In this document: one piece after another, positions 1-11,502 of the stretch
How the letters are laid out: every line of letters starts with the position of its first letter
How positions within the stretch are numbered: the stretch's first letter is position 1
Notes under the pieces: model-generated
What the model was told of the DNA's origin: nothing
What the model saw: only the letters and a program-made list of their open reading frames with translations
Databases searched by the model: none
DNA from: Tenrec ecaudatus
Lineage: Eukaryota; Chordata; Mammalia; Afrosoricida; Tenrecidae
NCBI RefSeq assembly: GCF_050624435.1
Contig: NC_134546.1
Location: 77,665,700-77,729,699 of the forward strand
DNA: 64,000 nucleotides
Direction of reading: 5' to 3'
Position numbers and translations under genes: made by a program

Positions 1-1092
1 AGGCAGGCTCAGAGTTCCCAGCTGCTGGCACTGTAAAACCCCACAGTGCACAGGGGTGAACAAAGTCTGCTCTGCTGGGAACACAAAGTCATGTAGCTAC
101 CCTTCCTAATAGGCAGGAACAGTCACTGTTTGGCCGGCACTATGAACAGTGTAGGGTCCCGGCTCAGAGGAACACGCCTTGGTGGGCAGGTTTAGCACTC
201 CCAGCGGTTGGTGTTGGATACCCCATGGTGCACCAGGGCAGAAAGGGCTGGCTCTGGCACAGGGTCCGGGCTATGGTGGCAGCCCACTGTACTGGGAGGA
301 ATGCGCTGAGGTGAGGCAGGCTTAGCGTTCCAGGACACAGGCACAAGGCTCTTCAGTGCTGGGAGGCAGCCTGCAGTGGCTCCCCTGGAAAAGCAGTGCA
401 GTAGGCAGAAGTGAGATTGCCTCCAGCTGTGGGCTCATACCTGCGGGAAGTGCTTCCCAAGCAGGGAGTAGAGAGACTGTTAGGCTGATGGAAGGGCAAA
501 TGGGGTGCTGGTGGAGAGGTTTGAGGCAGTAATGGGGTGAATCATCCACTGCGGAGGTCGACCAGGCAGCCATTGGAAGAATGCAGGTGACTTAAGGGCC
601 CTGGGTGAATGGAGGGAGGGACCCCAGCTCAAGGGCAGATCGCTGCCACATGGAGAGAGGGAAACTGTGGGTAAGGCAAACTTCTCTCCTAGTGGGGTTC
701 CATGAGTAGGCAGCTGCTATAGGGGTTCCCGCCACAGCTGCGTGTCTCAGCAGAGCAGCCAAGCTACTCTAGGTGTGGAGTCCAGGTCTGGGGGTGGAGT
801 GAGGCTACAGCTGGTCTCTGCCACGGTGGAGGAGGCCTGATGACCTGAGATGTCCCAAGAATGGAATCCTGGCTCACCGAGGCCCTGGCTCAGAACAAAT
901 ACATGGGTTGGGGGTACACTTCTGTACCAGGGGGATCTTTCACTCACCAGACTCTTTCCACTCAGCTACCTGGAAAACAAACCCACCTTTTTCAAATGAG
1001 CCCTCAGAGTGTGTGGCTCACCTGGTCTGCCATCATGCCTCTCCTAATCATGTACATTTAAGAAGCAGAAATGAGGTGAAGTTCACAGCGTC
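1..1092. other. GC-rich gene-free stretch, unclassified
   Basis: No recognisable gene. The stretch is GC-rich compared with what follows and contains loosely repeated phrases such as 'ggcaggtttagc' and 'ggcaggcttagcg' with 'cactgt' words. Short open frames occur on both strands but none resembles a known protein. It ends just before an (AAAAG) run, which would fit a retroposed fragment ending in an A-rich tail. An old retroelement 5' region is the likeliest source, but I cannot assign a family. Confidence 0.3.
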
Positions 1093-1117
1093 AAAAGAAA
1101 AGAAAAGAAAAGAAAAG
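1093..1117 (+). repeat. (AAAAG)n short tandem repeat
   Basis: About four to five consecutive AAAAG units. It may be the decayed A-rich tail of the GC-rich stretch to its left. Confidence 0.7.
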
Positions 1118-1606
1118 CATTAAACAAAGGCAACAGGTAACTGTGGAACCAGAAATACTTTGTCACGTTTGGTTCTTTCAAAATGTTGGCAATGTTCCAA
1201 AAGCAATTGGCAAGTAAATTCAACCTTAAGATTAAAAGGAACAGTATCACATGTACCATAACTTGTAATACGAAAATCAAATTTAAAAAGAAGTGGACAC
1301 AAGGCAGATATAAGATTAATAATTTGATGGGTTTTCTTTTTCTTTATTCCTTCATGAACATAGGTTTATTAACCCTACAAGTAACAAATAATCAAGGGCA
1401 GGCATGCAGAATTGTCTTCCTAGTTAAATGAGGCTTTTTCTTACGAATGTATCAAATGCAGTTTCTTCCATAACAGTGGAATATGTGCAATGCTTTCTTG
1501 ACACAGTGGGCCTGGATGACTGTTCTGCACTCTCCCGCGGCATTTCTCTTACTACTCTGAGAGAACAAAATAGGTCTTACCAACATTGTGCCCAAGACAG
1601 ATAAAA

Positions 1607-1617
1607 AGAAAGTCTAG
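1607..1617 (+). repeat. Left target-site duplication of the NUDT7 retrocopy
   Basis: The 11-mer agaaagtctag lies directly before the retrocopy 5' leader and recurs exactly at 2819-2829, directly after the A-rich 3' end. This is the target-site duplication expected from LINE-1-mediated insertion. Confidence 0.85.
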
Positions 1618-2818
<1,201 letters not shown>

Positions 2819-2829
2819 AGAAAGTCTAG
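2819..2829 (+). repeat. Right target-site duplication of the NUDT7 retrocopy
   Basis: Exact second copy of the 11-mer at 1607-1617, following the A-rich end of the retrocopy. Confidence 0.85.
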
Positions 2830-3359
2830 TGAACATTTTCCTGACACTGATTAAATACTTTGATTATCAAGATCTCTGAATTATTTGCAGGCATGAATTA
2901 TTTGCAAAACAACCTTTTCCCTGAAATGTTTAGTTAACACAGTAAGGCCCTGTGACATAGATGGTACACATTGTGCCGCGGACTGCAACATCAGCAGTTT
3001 GATATCAACCCAGCTTAGCAGGAGAAAGATGAGGCTTTGAATATCTTTTAATCATCGAGACTCTTCTTCTGGCGCTATATTAGATAACACTCCATTATGA
3101 TTCATGTTTGTCAGTTTATATCCCGGAACTGAGTTTTAAAGTTCCACAGATACCTGTTCACCAGGGGGTAATACTGGTAGTAATTGAAATACTTGTTGGG
3201 TAGACTGTAATAGGTAAAAATTTGTGATAATGGGAAACCTACAATATAACTGTCCCAGAGAGAAAATTAACTGAATTGTCATATTTAACAAGGTATTCCT
3301 CCTATCCCTTTGCCAATTGACTGGAAAACAACTGGGTATATTTGGTAAATAAGGAATTA

Positions 3360-3512
<153 letters not shown>

Positions 3513-6500
3513 CTAAAATAACCCATAGGATCTCCTTCATTTGAGGAATAAGCAGTCAAATATGTGTGAACAGAAAAATGAGGCATATAATCCTGAGAAA
3601 TTTTCTTTATATTGTGATTTGATACATGGTTATGGGTTTTATAAGGTCTACCGTAGGGTTTGCATATGATTCTAACTCCCTAGCCATATATATTCACTTC
3701 TCCAAAAGTTTCATCTCATCCCATAAACTTATCAATATGAAGAACTTTCAATATTTTTGTGAAAAACATACATTACCTTTATTTCCATTTTTTCCTACAC
3801 ACTGTGTAAAGTCTCATGTTTTTAAAATAGTAAGCTTAGCACTGCCACATGGACTTCTCAAATCCAGGCTACAACCTAACTTTAAGAGTTTATAAAATTT
3901 CAGCAATTCTCAATTATAAACAATATATTTCATAACATCTCTCTCTTTCTATTTCTCTCCCTATCTCTCTTTGTGGTATGTAGTTATGTGAGAGACGGGT
4001 AGGGGTATATTTATGGAGAAGAGGTGAAAAACCTTCCACAATGATCTCTCTCTCTATTAATATATATATATATATATATATATAAAATAAGTGAATATTG
4101 AAATATAACAATTAAGAAATACTGCAAGACTGGCATCTTATTAGTTGGCCAGTTTTTTTGGTTTTTTTTTTGCTTCCCATTAACCACTTCATGAAATAGC
4201 ATATGATTAACAACTGAAAGACATTAATACATAATTCAAATGTGCTCTGAAGTATTCCAGATAAACGTGTCTTGAGTAATTGACTGAATACCAATGAATA
4301 TGTTTAATCAAACACATGCAAATCTTGAAATGGTCTATGCTCTCAAATTTGGAAAACAAGTATTTGTCCATAGACAGGTGGTTATCCATATTGTTGTGCA
4401 TTCAACAAAAAGGAGTTATGTAAATAGACATGAAATTTTTCAAACAATATTTTATGACATACATGCTAAATTCTGCTGAAACTAATACAAAATACAGCTG
4501 CAATACTAGATCAAGAGAACTGCTTGGCACTCAAATAGATTGAAAATAACTTCTGGAATTAGAACTTCTGATATTATGGGTGATATCTAATGGTTCCAGT
4601 AAAAGATTGAATTAAGAGCATACCATAACAATATTACCCTGTCTTCTTGTCTTTATGGTAATTGTTACAGTAGGGAAAAAAGGAAGCTATTGAAACAGAA
4701 AATGGGATGCTGCAAATTTTAAAATCAGGAAATGCACAGTCTATATTTAATATATTTTTGAAATAAATGCATCTGAAACATTAAACAGATGGATAGGAGA
4801 CAATCACCTTAAAAAGCTGTGAAGTAGAAATGGATCTTTCTGGTCGAACGTGAGAATGTGAAGAAATAACTAATGAAGATCAAAGATTATGACATTGAGC
4901 ATCATTATAACAACACACACAATTGCATTAATCAGCAACCCCAGCAGAGTTTGAGCATGATTTGAAATCAAGGTTTATATATTACTGAATCCATAATCAT
5001 TATCCTTGGAACCAGCTATCAAGAACTCAAAGCACCTTTTTAATTGGGCAATCTTCTGCCAAGGGCCTACTTAAAGTACAGAAAGCAAAGGTGCCATTTT
5101 AGGACTAAGGTGAGCTTGGCTCAATCCATGATGTTTTCAAAAGGGCAATGAATCAGAAAAAAATGTAAATTAATTCATGTGAATTTTATTATATTGGTGC
5201 AGAATATTGAGTATACCACAGATAGCAAGAAGAATAAATAAATCTATCATGGATAATGGAGCAATGGTAGTACAGTGAGCTAACTGCTGGGTCAGTCCTT
5301 TGAAAGTATCAGTCATTTCATTGGAGAAAGACAAAGTTTCTATGCCCATACAAGTTACAGTGCAAGAAACCTCTGGGGAAGCTCTACCCACAACTTTAAA
5401 GCTACTCTTTGTTGGAATGACTTATTTGGCAGGGAGTTTGTATTTTTTGATTTTGGTCTCTAGAAATAAGTACAGGACAAATGTTATTAAAAAGCAAAGA
5501 TGATGAGGTACCATCCTCAATACATGGGACATGTTATGAATGGGATCCTCTGAAGAAAGAGACAAAATTGTTTGATTTTGAAAACAGTCAAGAAAAATAG
5601 AACCACCTTCAGTGGCTGTGTTTTTAATAACAGCACAGTAATGGTGTTAATTATGTAAGGCAAGGTAAAGACACTGCAAGCCTAGGCAGGATTTCATTCT
5701 GTTGTACAAAGGGGATTACCAGTGAGGAATGTTTTTACAGGGCTTTCTAACCCCATAAATAAATATAAAGAATAGGAATTCCCGCTTATTGACCAAATGG
5801 ACTCATTTCATTCAGACTCATTCTTTTGATGAGGCCATGAGAAGATATGTCCAACAGTGTAAGAGCCAAATCTACCACCTCTAAAAATCTAAAGAAAATA
5901 TTTCACTGCCTGACGGAATAAAGAAAACAGTAGTGAAGAAGCAATGGTGACTTTGAATGCCCTAAGAATTCATATCCTTTGGTAGACCTTCATATCTAGA
6001 CTTACTCAGGAAGTTTATTGCATATTTCAAAAAACCAAGGCCCAAACTGGGATGCTGATACCTTATAAAACAGGCCTCAAGGCACATAAGGAAGATCATC
6101 ACAGTTATCCAGTGCTTGGAACCACATATGCATTTGATAGCAATAGACTGCTTCATACAGCTCCATCCCTCGTTCCCCGCCCATCACACTTTTACCTTAT
6201 AATCTAACCTTAGGTTTCCAGTGATTCTTATCTGACCTTACTCTGTATAATGAAAATACCCTAGATTTACGTAGTACTCACCATTTTTTAGTACAGCTTC
6301 GGGAAATCAAATCAATGCACTCTCTAAATAGCAAGCAGAGACACTAGGAAATTTGGAGTCAGGTGAATGGATTTGGGTCACAGCCATCCAGAAGTTCAAA
6401 TCCTTGTGATGAAGTGTGCAAGACAGCAGTCCCACGTTTCTGGCTCCCTAGACTGGACTGTATTTTGTTATGTGTGGCCAATCTGCAACCTGAAACAGAA

Positions 6501-7584
6501 AAGGAGTGATCACTTAGGTATGTCAGAGTGTTGGCCTGAACTTCTTGCCCTAAGAGAGACCACCCTCAGCCCCTGAGCTGAAGATTAGGATCCAAACAGA
6601 GGTATTTGTTGTAAAGACAGGGCCCACGCTATGATAAAAAAAGTCCATTCTTCTCTTTGTCAAGTCCCCTTCATTGACATTCATGTAATGGAAGCAGGTA
6701 TTTCCTAGTCTCAGAGGATGAATGTATTCTAGGTGTTCCTGAAAGGCAATTATGACCCTGGATTACTGTATAGCCTTGGGAGTTCAATGCTTAAGTTGAG
6801 TGTTGACCTAGGTTTTGAATGGTTGACATCGAAGAGGAACCCGCACACTTTAATTTGTCATCAAAATAGGTGAATTTTCAGGAAGAATCTGTTTTCAAGC
6901 CAAGTCAATAAACTCATTGCTACAATATTCTTGTGCTAGTTTTATTGCTATAAAAACATTTAAAATGCACTTTAAAAATTTACAGAATTATGAGTTACGA
7001 CCATTGCTTTCGGTGCTACTATCTGTGTACCTTTCTACCAACAATTTCTTCCCCTTTACATTTCATTTTAGTAATCCCTTTTCCTGATTATCGGACTAAC
7101 ACCCACATCTCACCCATAGTTTTTGACTTCTAAGGAGAGATAGAAAGCTAGTATCTTGGAATGCACTTGTCAAACTTGTTCCACCAGGAGCCTGGGAGGG
7201 TAGGAACACAAAATGAATGTGACGGGAAGAAGCTAAGCTGTGAGAAAGTAGGGAGACATTAGCCTGAAGTGGCAAGTTGGATATCCTGGTTTGATGTCAT
7301 TGACATTGCCCTTTTCAACCCCTAGTGAGTTTCTTATTCAGGAAGTTGTGAAGTGGCAATTATTTGACAGGGGTGTATGTTTGTGCCCCTATAAAACTAG
7401 TATGTAAGTCAGGCTAGTAGAAAAATGCACAATTTATTTTTGACTCTGTCATGCCCAGTCACCATAAACATCTGGAATATAGGGCTCACCATTCCCCTAG
7501 GTCTTAAGTCCACGTTTCAATCGCAGAGCTCTCAGGCAGGCTGGTTAAAGAACAAATTTGGACCTACTTGGTCAATATTCTTTC
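3513..7584. other. AT-rich intergenic stretch, no gene recognised
   Basis: No supported gene. There is a (TA)n tract at 4059-4084 and only short open frames. A 73-codon minus-strand frame at 5170-5391 contains one hydrophobic run but matches nothing I recognise. The stretch is probably old, eroded repeats. Confidence 0.5.
4059..4084 (+). repeat. (TA)n microsatellite
   Basis: Thirteen or so TA dinucleotides, with CT-rich sequence just before them. Confidence 0.9.
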
Positions 7585-8198
7585 TTTAAAAAAAATCACT
7601 TTATTAGGGGCTCATACAACTCTTATCACAATCCATACATCCATCCATTGTGTAAAGCACATTTGTACATTCATTGCCCTCATCATTCTCAAAAAAATTG
7701 CTCTCCACCCAAGCCCCTGCCATCAGGTCCTCATTTTCCTCTCCCTCACCATTCCCCACTCCCTCATAAACCATTGATAAACTATAAAATATTATTTTGT
7801 CATATCTTCCTCTGTCCCACGTCTCCCTTCACCCCCTTTTCTGTTGTCTGTCCCCGAGGTAGGAGGTCACATGTAGATACTTGAAATTGCTTCCCCCTTT
7901 CCAACCCATCCTCTCTGTGCCCTCCCAGTATTGACAATCATACCATTGGCCATGAGAGGATCATCCACCCTGGATTACCTGTGTTTCCAGTTCCCACCTC
8001 TTCCAATGTATATCCCCTGGTCTAGCTAGACCTGCAAGCCTTTTTGTAGGCCACTGGACATCCCTTTACAGAAGGGTCTTGGGGAGGAGACGAACCAGTC
8101 AGGGTCTGATGTAGCAACGATGAAAAAAACAACGTTCCTCTCGTTCCTAAATGCTTCCTCCTCCCGACCCCAGTCATGATCTGAATCCTACCTTGATC
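7585..8198 (-). mobile_element. Family T retroposon 3' end with an inverted 5' segment (twin priming)
   Basis: Family T is my label for the most abundant repeat in the window. From about 7600 to 8040 the element runs antisense: A/T-rich start, then cattttattaggggctcat-like 3' terminus, up to a position matching 'gctagacc'. At about 8040 orientation flips, and about 155 bp that lie immediately upstream in the family consensus follow in sense orientation ('ggacatccctttacagaagg' onward to 'ctaccttg'). An antisense 3' portion joined to its own upstream neighbour in inverted order is the signature of LINE-1 twin priming. Confidence 0.7.
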
Positions 8199-8384
8199 AA
8201 CATTCTTAATCTAAGCTTGAGTAATTTTAACTCCTTCCAGAAAAGGTTAGTTTATGAATACCCCCCCAAAAAAACACCCTGAATGGTGATAGTAACAGTC
8301 AAGAGATCAACAGCTACATTGCATTGGATGTATCAGGGGAACAACACCTTTTTACAGTGCTGAAAAGATATTACCTTGAGGAAG

Positions 8385-9250
8385 AAAGCTAACGGTACCT
8401 TATTATCAAAAGATATAGCATCTGGGTCTTAAAGGCTTGAAGATAAACAAGTGGCCATCTAGCTGAGACGTATCAGTTCACATGGAAGAAGTACACTAGC
8501 CAGTCTGAACAAGAGGTGCAAAAGGGACCAGTTATCAGACATCAAAGAACTAAAAATCCTATCAGTGGGTTCACACCTTCCTGATATGATCAATGAAGAC
8601 AAACGTGTGCATAAGCAAATGTGGTGAAGAAAGCTGGTCTTGCCCGGCTATCAAAACATATAGCATTTGGGGTCTTGAAGGCTCGAAGATAGACAAGTAC
8701 CCATCTAGTTCAGAAGCAACAAAGCCCACATGGGAGAAACATATCAGCCTGTGTGACCACGAGCTGTCGAAGGGATCAGGTATCACGCATCAAGAAACAA
8801 AAATCATATCATTGTTAATGTGGGTGAGTGCAGAGGGGATGCTCGAAGCCCATTGGTACCCAACCGGACACCCTCTTACTGAAGGATTGTGGGGAGGAGA
8901 TGAGCCAGTCAGGGTGCAGGGTAGCAACGATGAAACATATAACTTTCCTCTGGTTCTTAAATGCTTCTCCCCCCTCACTATCATGATCTACCTTAAAAAT
9001 CTGAATAGGCCAATTCTACCTTACAAATCTGGCTAGACCAAAGGATGTACATTGGCACAGATAGCAACTGGAAACACAGGAAATCCAGGACAAATGACTC
9101 CTTTAGGACCAGTGGTGAGAGTGGCAATGCCTGGAGGGTGGAGGGAGTGTGAGGTAGAAAGGGGCAACTGATTACAAGAATCTACATATAGCCTCCTCCC
9201 TGGGGGATAGACAGCAAAGAAGAGGGCAGTGGGAGACATCAGACAGTCGT
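8385..9250 (+). mobile_element. Family T retroposon fragment, sense
   Basis: Contains two tandem modules of about 240 bp ('tatagcat..gggtcttaaaggctt' to 'catcaaagaac'), then the downstream part through 'aatctacatatag'. The true 3' terminus is missing. A 147-codon frame at 8593-9036 falls within it and is a repeat-derived artefact. Confidence 0.75.
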
Positions 9251-9490
9251 TGTGAATGCTTGGGCACCACATTCCACTTATACCTGTGGTAACTTTTCTG
9301 ACACCTCCTGCTTAAAAGTCAAAAGGTCATAAGGATGATGAGGCTCCGCTTTCATGGTCTGTATTCGTACTGAAAATCAAGATCAAGCTAGCTTTTTCCC
9401 TGCCTCTCCACAAGAGTTTCTGTCCTCCCTGAGCTCGACTTAGGACACCTGCGTTAATTTTTCCAGGCAGGTGTACCATCCCAGTCAAAC

Positions 9491-9856
9491 AACCCAGCTG
9501 ACCCCGCTAAGTTCCTGCCCCAGGGAGGGGCCCCAGAAGGATGCAGCTATGGCTCAGTGGAAGCACAACAAGAAATGTCAGCGGAGGAATGAGGCCTATT
9601 CTGTGTATGTGCACAAGGTGCTCAAGTAAGTCCACGCGGACTCCAGCATCCAGGGTCATGGGCATCGTGAACTTGTTGAAAAATGACACCTTCGTGTACA
9701 TCACCCACATCATCTAAATTCCATATTCCAAACTGCTCGACCATTACCGCCTGGGACATTCAGACGGCTGTGCACCTGCTACTACCGGGACAGCTGGACA
9801 AGCGCGCCATGGCCGAGGGCACCAAGGCCATTGCCCACTACACTAGCTCCAAGTAA
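9491..9856 (+). pseudogene. H2B: Degenerate replication-dependent histone H2B gene
   Basis: H2B pairs with H2A in nucleosomes. About 366 bp align to the roughly 126-codon family. The N-terminal tail is blurred, followed by YSVYVHKVLK, then a TAA stop in place of the next Gln codon. A region like GIVNLLKND follows, then frameshifts, and a clear C-terminus ([21 protein letters not shown]) ending at TAA 9854-9856. The usual start ATG is not recognisable. At least one in-frame stop and changes of frame make it a pseudogene. The 3' processing signals of a real histone gene remain just downstream. Confidence 0.9.
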
Positions 9857-9891
9857 ATTGTCCTTCAGCCTCACAACGTTCAAAACCCAAG

Positions 9892-9935
9892 GGCCCGTTT
9901 CAGGGCCACTTCCGTTTTCATCCCAGAGAAAGAAG
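9892..9935 (+). promoter_or_regulatory. Histone 3' stem-loop and histone downstream element
   Basis: GGCCCGTTTCAGGGCC at 9892-9907 matches the 16-nt histone mRNA stem-loop consensus (GGCYCUUUUCAGRGCC) except for one loop-closing base. A purine-rich agagaaagaag at 9925-9935, about 17 nt further on, fits the U7 snRNA-binding downstream element. The stem-loop lies 36 nt after the H2B stop, the normal distance. Confidence 0.8.
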
Positions 9936-10034
9936 TCAAACACGTTGGCACTACCTAGTTTTTGGTTTGCTTATTTCGCTTTGGTTTTTGACTCATGCAT
10001 AGTTTATTTAGTTCGATAGTTTTCATGATGGAGA

Positions 10035-10390
10035 CCTTTTTTTTAATACCTTTTGGGGCACTTAATGCACATATCCCACAATTCAACAATTCAAACATCT
10101 CAAGAAGAATTGTATAATTCGAACAACAATCAACTGAACATTGTTTATTTTCCCACCATAATTAAATCGCCTTCAAATGACTCCTGTCATCACCATTAGT
10201 TCTAGTGCTCAGTTCCCTCCTTCCTTCATTGTTTGCTCCCCAAATCTCCTCCCTTCCCTAACTCAGACACCACCCACCCACCCCAACTAGACATCCCCTA
10301 CAAACCCATCATTTCTTATCTGTAGTTATCCACTCCTGTGTTTCACAAACTGAGAAACCCATCAGAAACCATAACAAACTGAAACAAATT
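10035..10390 (-). mobile_element. LINE-1 3' end fragment, antisense
   Basis: A T-run is followed by the widely conserved antisense L1 3' region ('cacaattcaacaattcaaa', 'caagaagaattgtataat', 'caatcaactgaacatt') and a pyrimidine-rich stretch. No coding part is present. Confidence 0.6.
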
Positions 10391-10479
10391 TTAGTGGAAA
10401 GGAAAAAAAAAACCAGTAAGATATAGATAAAAATATAAACATGGAGTAAGAAAAAAGGCCACTATCAATATTTTAAAGC

Positions 10480-11300
10480 CAACAAAGACGTTTCTGTCAC
10501 GGACCAGCAAGTGATCTTGCCCCTAGAACAGATTCTGGTCGGGTCCAGAGGGAGGTCAGCAGAACAAGACCCCGGGGCTCACCTTTGAGCTGAGGAGGAG
10601 CAAGGAGTCTAGGGGAGGAGTAGTCCCTGTGTGGAAAGAAACAAGGGAGGGGGCTTAGGAGACCCGCAAAGAGAGAATCAGGGAACCCTGAAGCCCAAAA
10701 CCCTAGGTGGGATCCCTTTTCTCCAACAGGGACTCCCACCATGAACCCCAACCAACCGGAAAGCAGGGAAATAGGACCGCCCTCAGGGACACCGGCCCAT
10801 CTCTCACCAAGAGAAGTGCTGGCAGGGTAACTGGGGTAGAGAAAGGGCGCTTGCACCCTAGTCAGTTGGACTAAAATGGCCTCCGCCCACATACATTTTC
10901 CGGAACCCATTGCCTCCCACCTGGTAGGGCCACTAAAGGGCTGCTCTGGCTGGAGGCACTTCTCTGGCACCGCGATATAGTTTCAGCTAAGACACCTCCA
11001 CTTCTGGCCCTTTCTGAGTGTGACCTGGGGTGGGAGCTGCTGGCAGGGTCAGGGAGGAGTAGGATCTCTGCCTTCACTTCCTCTCAAGGAAGCTCTTCCC
11101 CGCCCATTTCTGCTGAGGCAGCAACACAGGTGCCTGGGGATGGGGTGGGTGGGGCCTGGCTGGCCTGGGGTGGGGCTGAGGGAGGGGCCAAGGAGAGGTG
11201 GTCCGCACCAGAGTGCCCACAGCTGTGGCTGAGACTCAGATAACAAAGGCCAAGGCAGCAGTACTTTCCCCCATAGCAGACACAGTGCTTGGGTCACGTG
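10480..11300. other. GC-rich island without a recognisable gene
   Basis: Base composition is far higher in G+C than the flanks. The longest frame is 157 codons on the minus strand (10497-10970); it is Pro/Leu/Gly-rich and resembles nothing I know. An LTR or a former promoter region would both fit. Confidence 0.35.
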
Positions 11301-11355
11301 GGTGAAATAAAATCATGTACGTTGGGTGTGTAAGCCTGTGATCAGATTCCCTGGA

Positions 11356-11501
11356 TGTGTATCCTCCTAACTACATGGAAACACCCAACAATCCAATCCT
11401 GCAAGGTGTTAATGGGGGTGAAGCAATAACTAAGGCCCTTGCTAAACCTTTGTGGTAATGATCTATCCTGCGACCTAAAGCACAGTCATGTGTGACTGAT
11501 T
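11356..11501 (+). repeat. 146-bp direct repeat R, left copy
   Basis: Starts near 'tgtgtatcctc' and ends 'gtgactgatt'. It recurs at 14451-14594 with few differences. The two copies flank the 2.9-kb segment A exactly. Confidence 0.85.
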
Positions 11502-11502
11502 G

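Noticed and set aside
5170-5391. 73-codon minus-strand frame with one hydrophobic segment
   Set aside because: I could not link it to any protein family; kept only as a note.
8593-9036. 147-codon plus-strand frame
   Set aside because: Lies wholly in a family T repeat; the same sequence elsewhere in the window has stops.
10497-10970. 157-codon minus-strand frame
   Set aside because: GC-rich sequence gives long chance frames; composition is low-complexity Pro/Leu/Gly and no family resemblance is visible.
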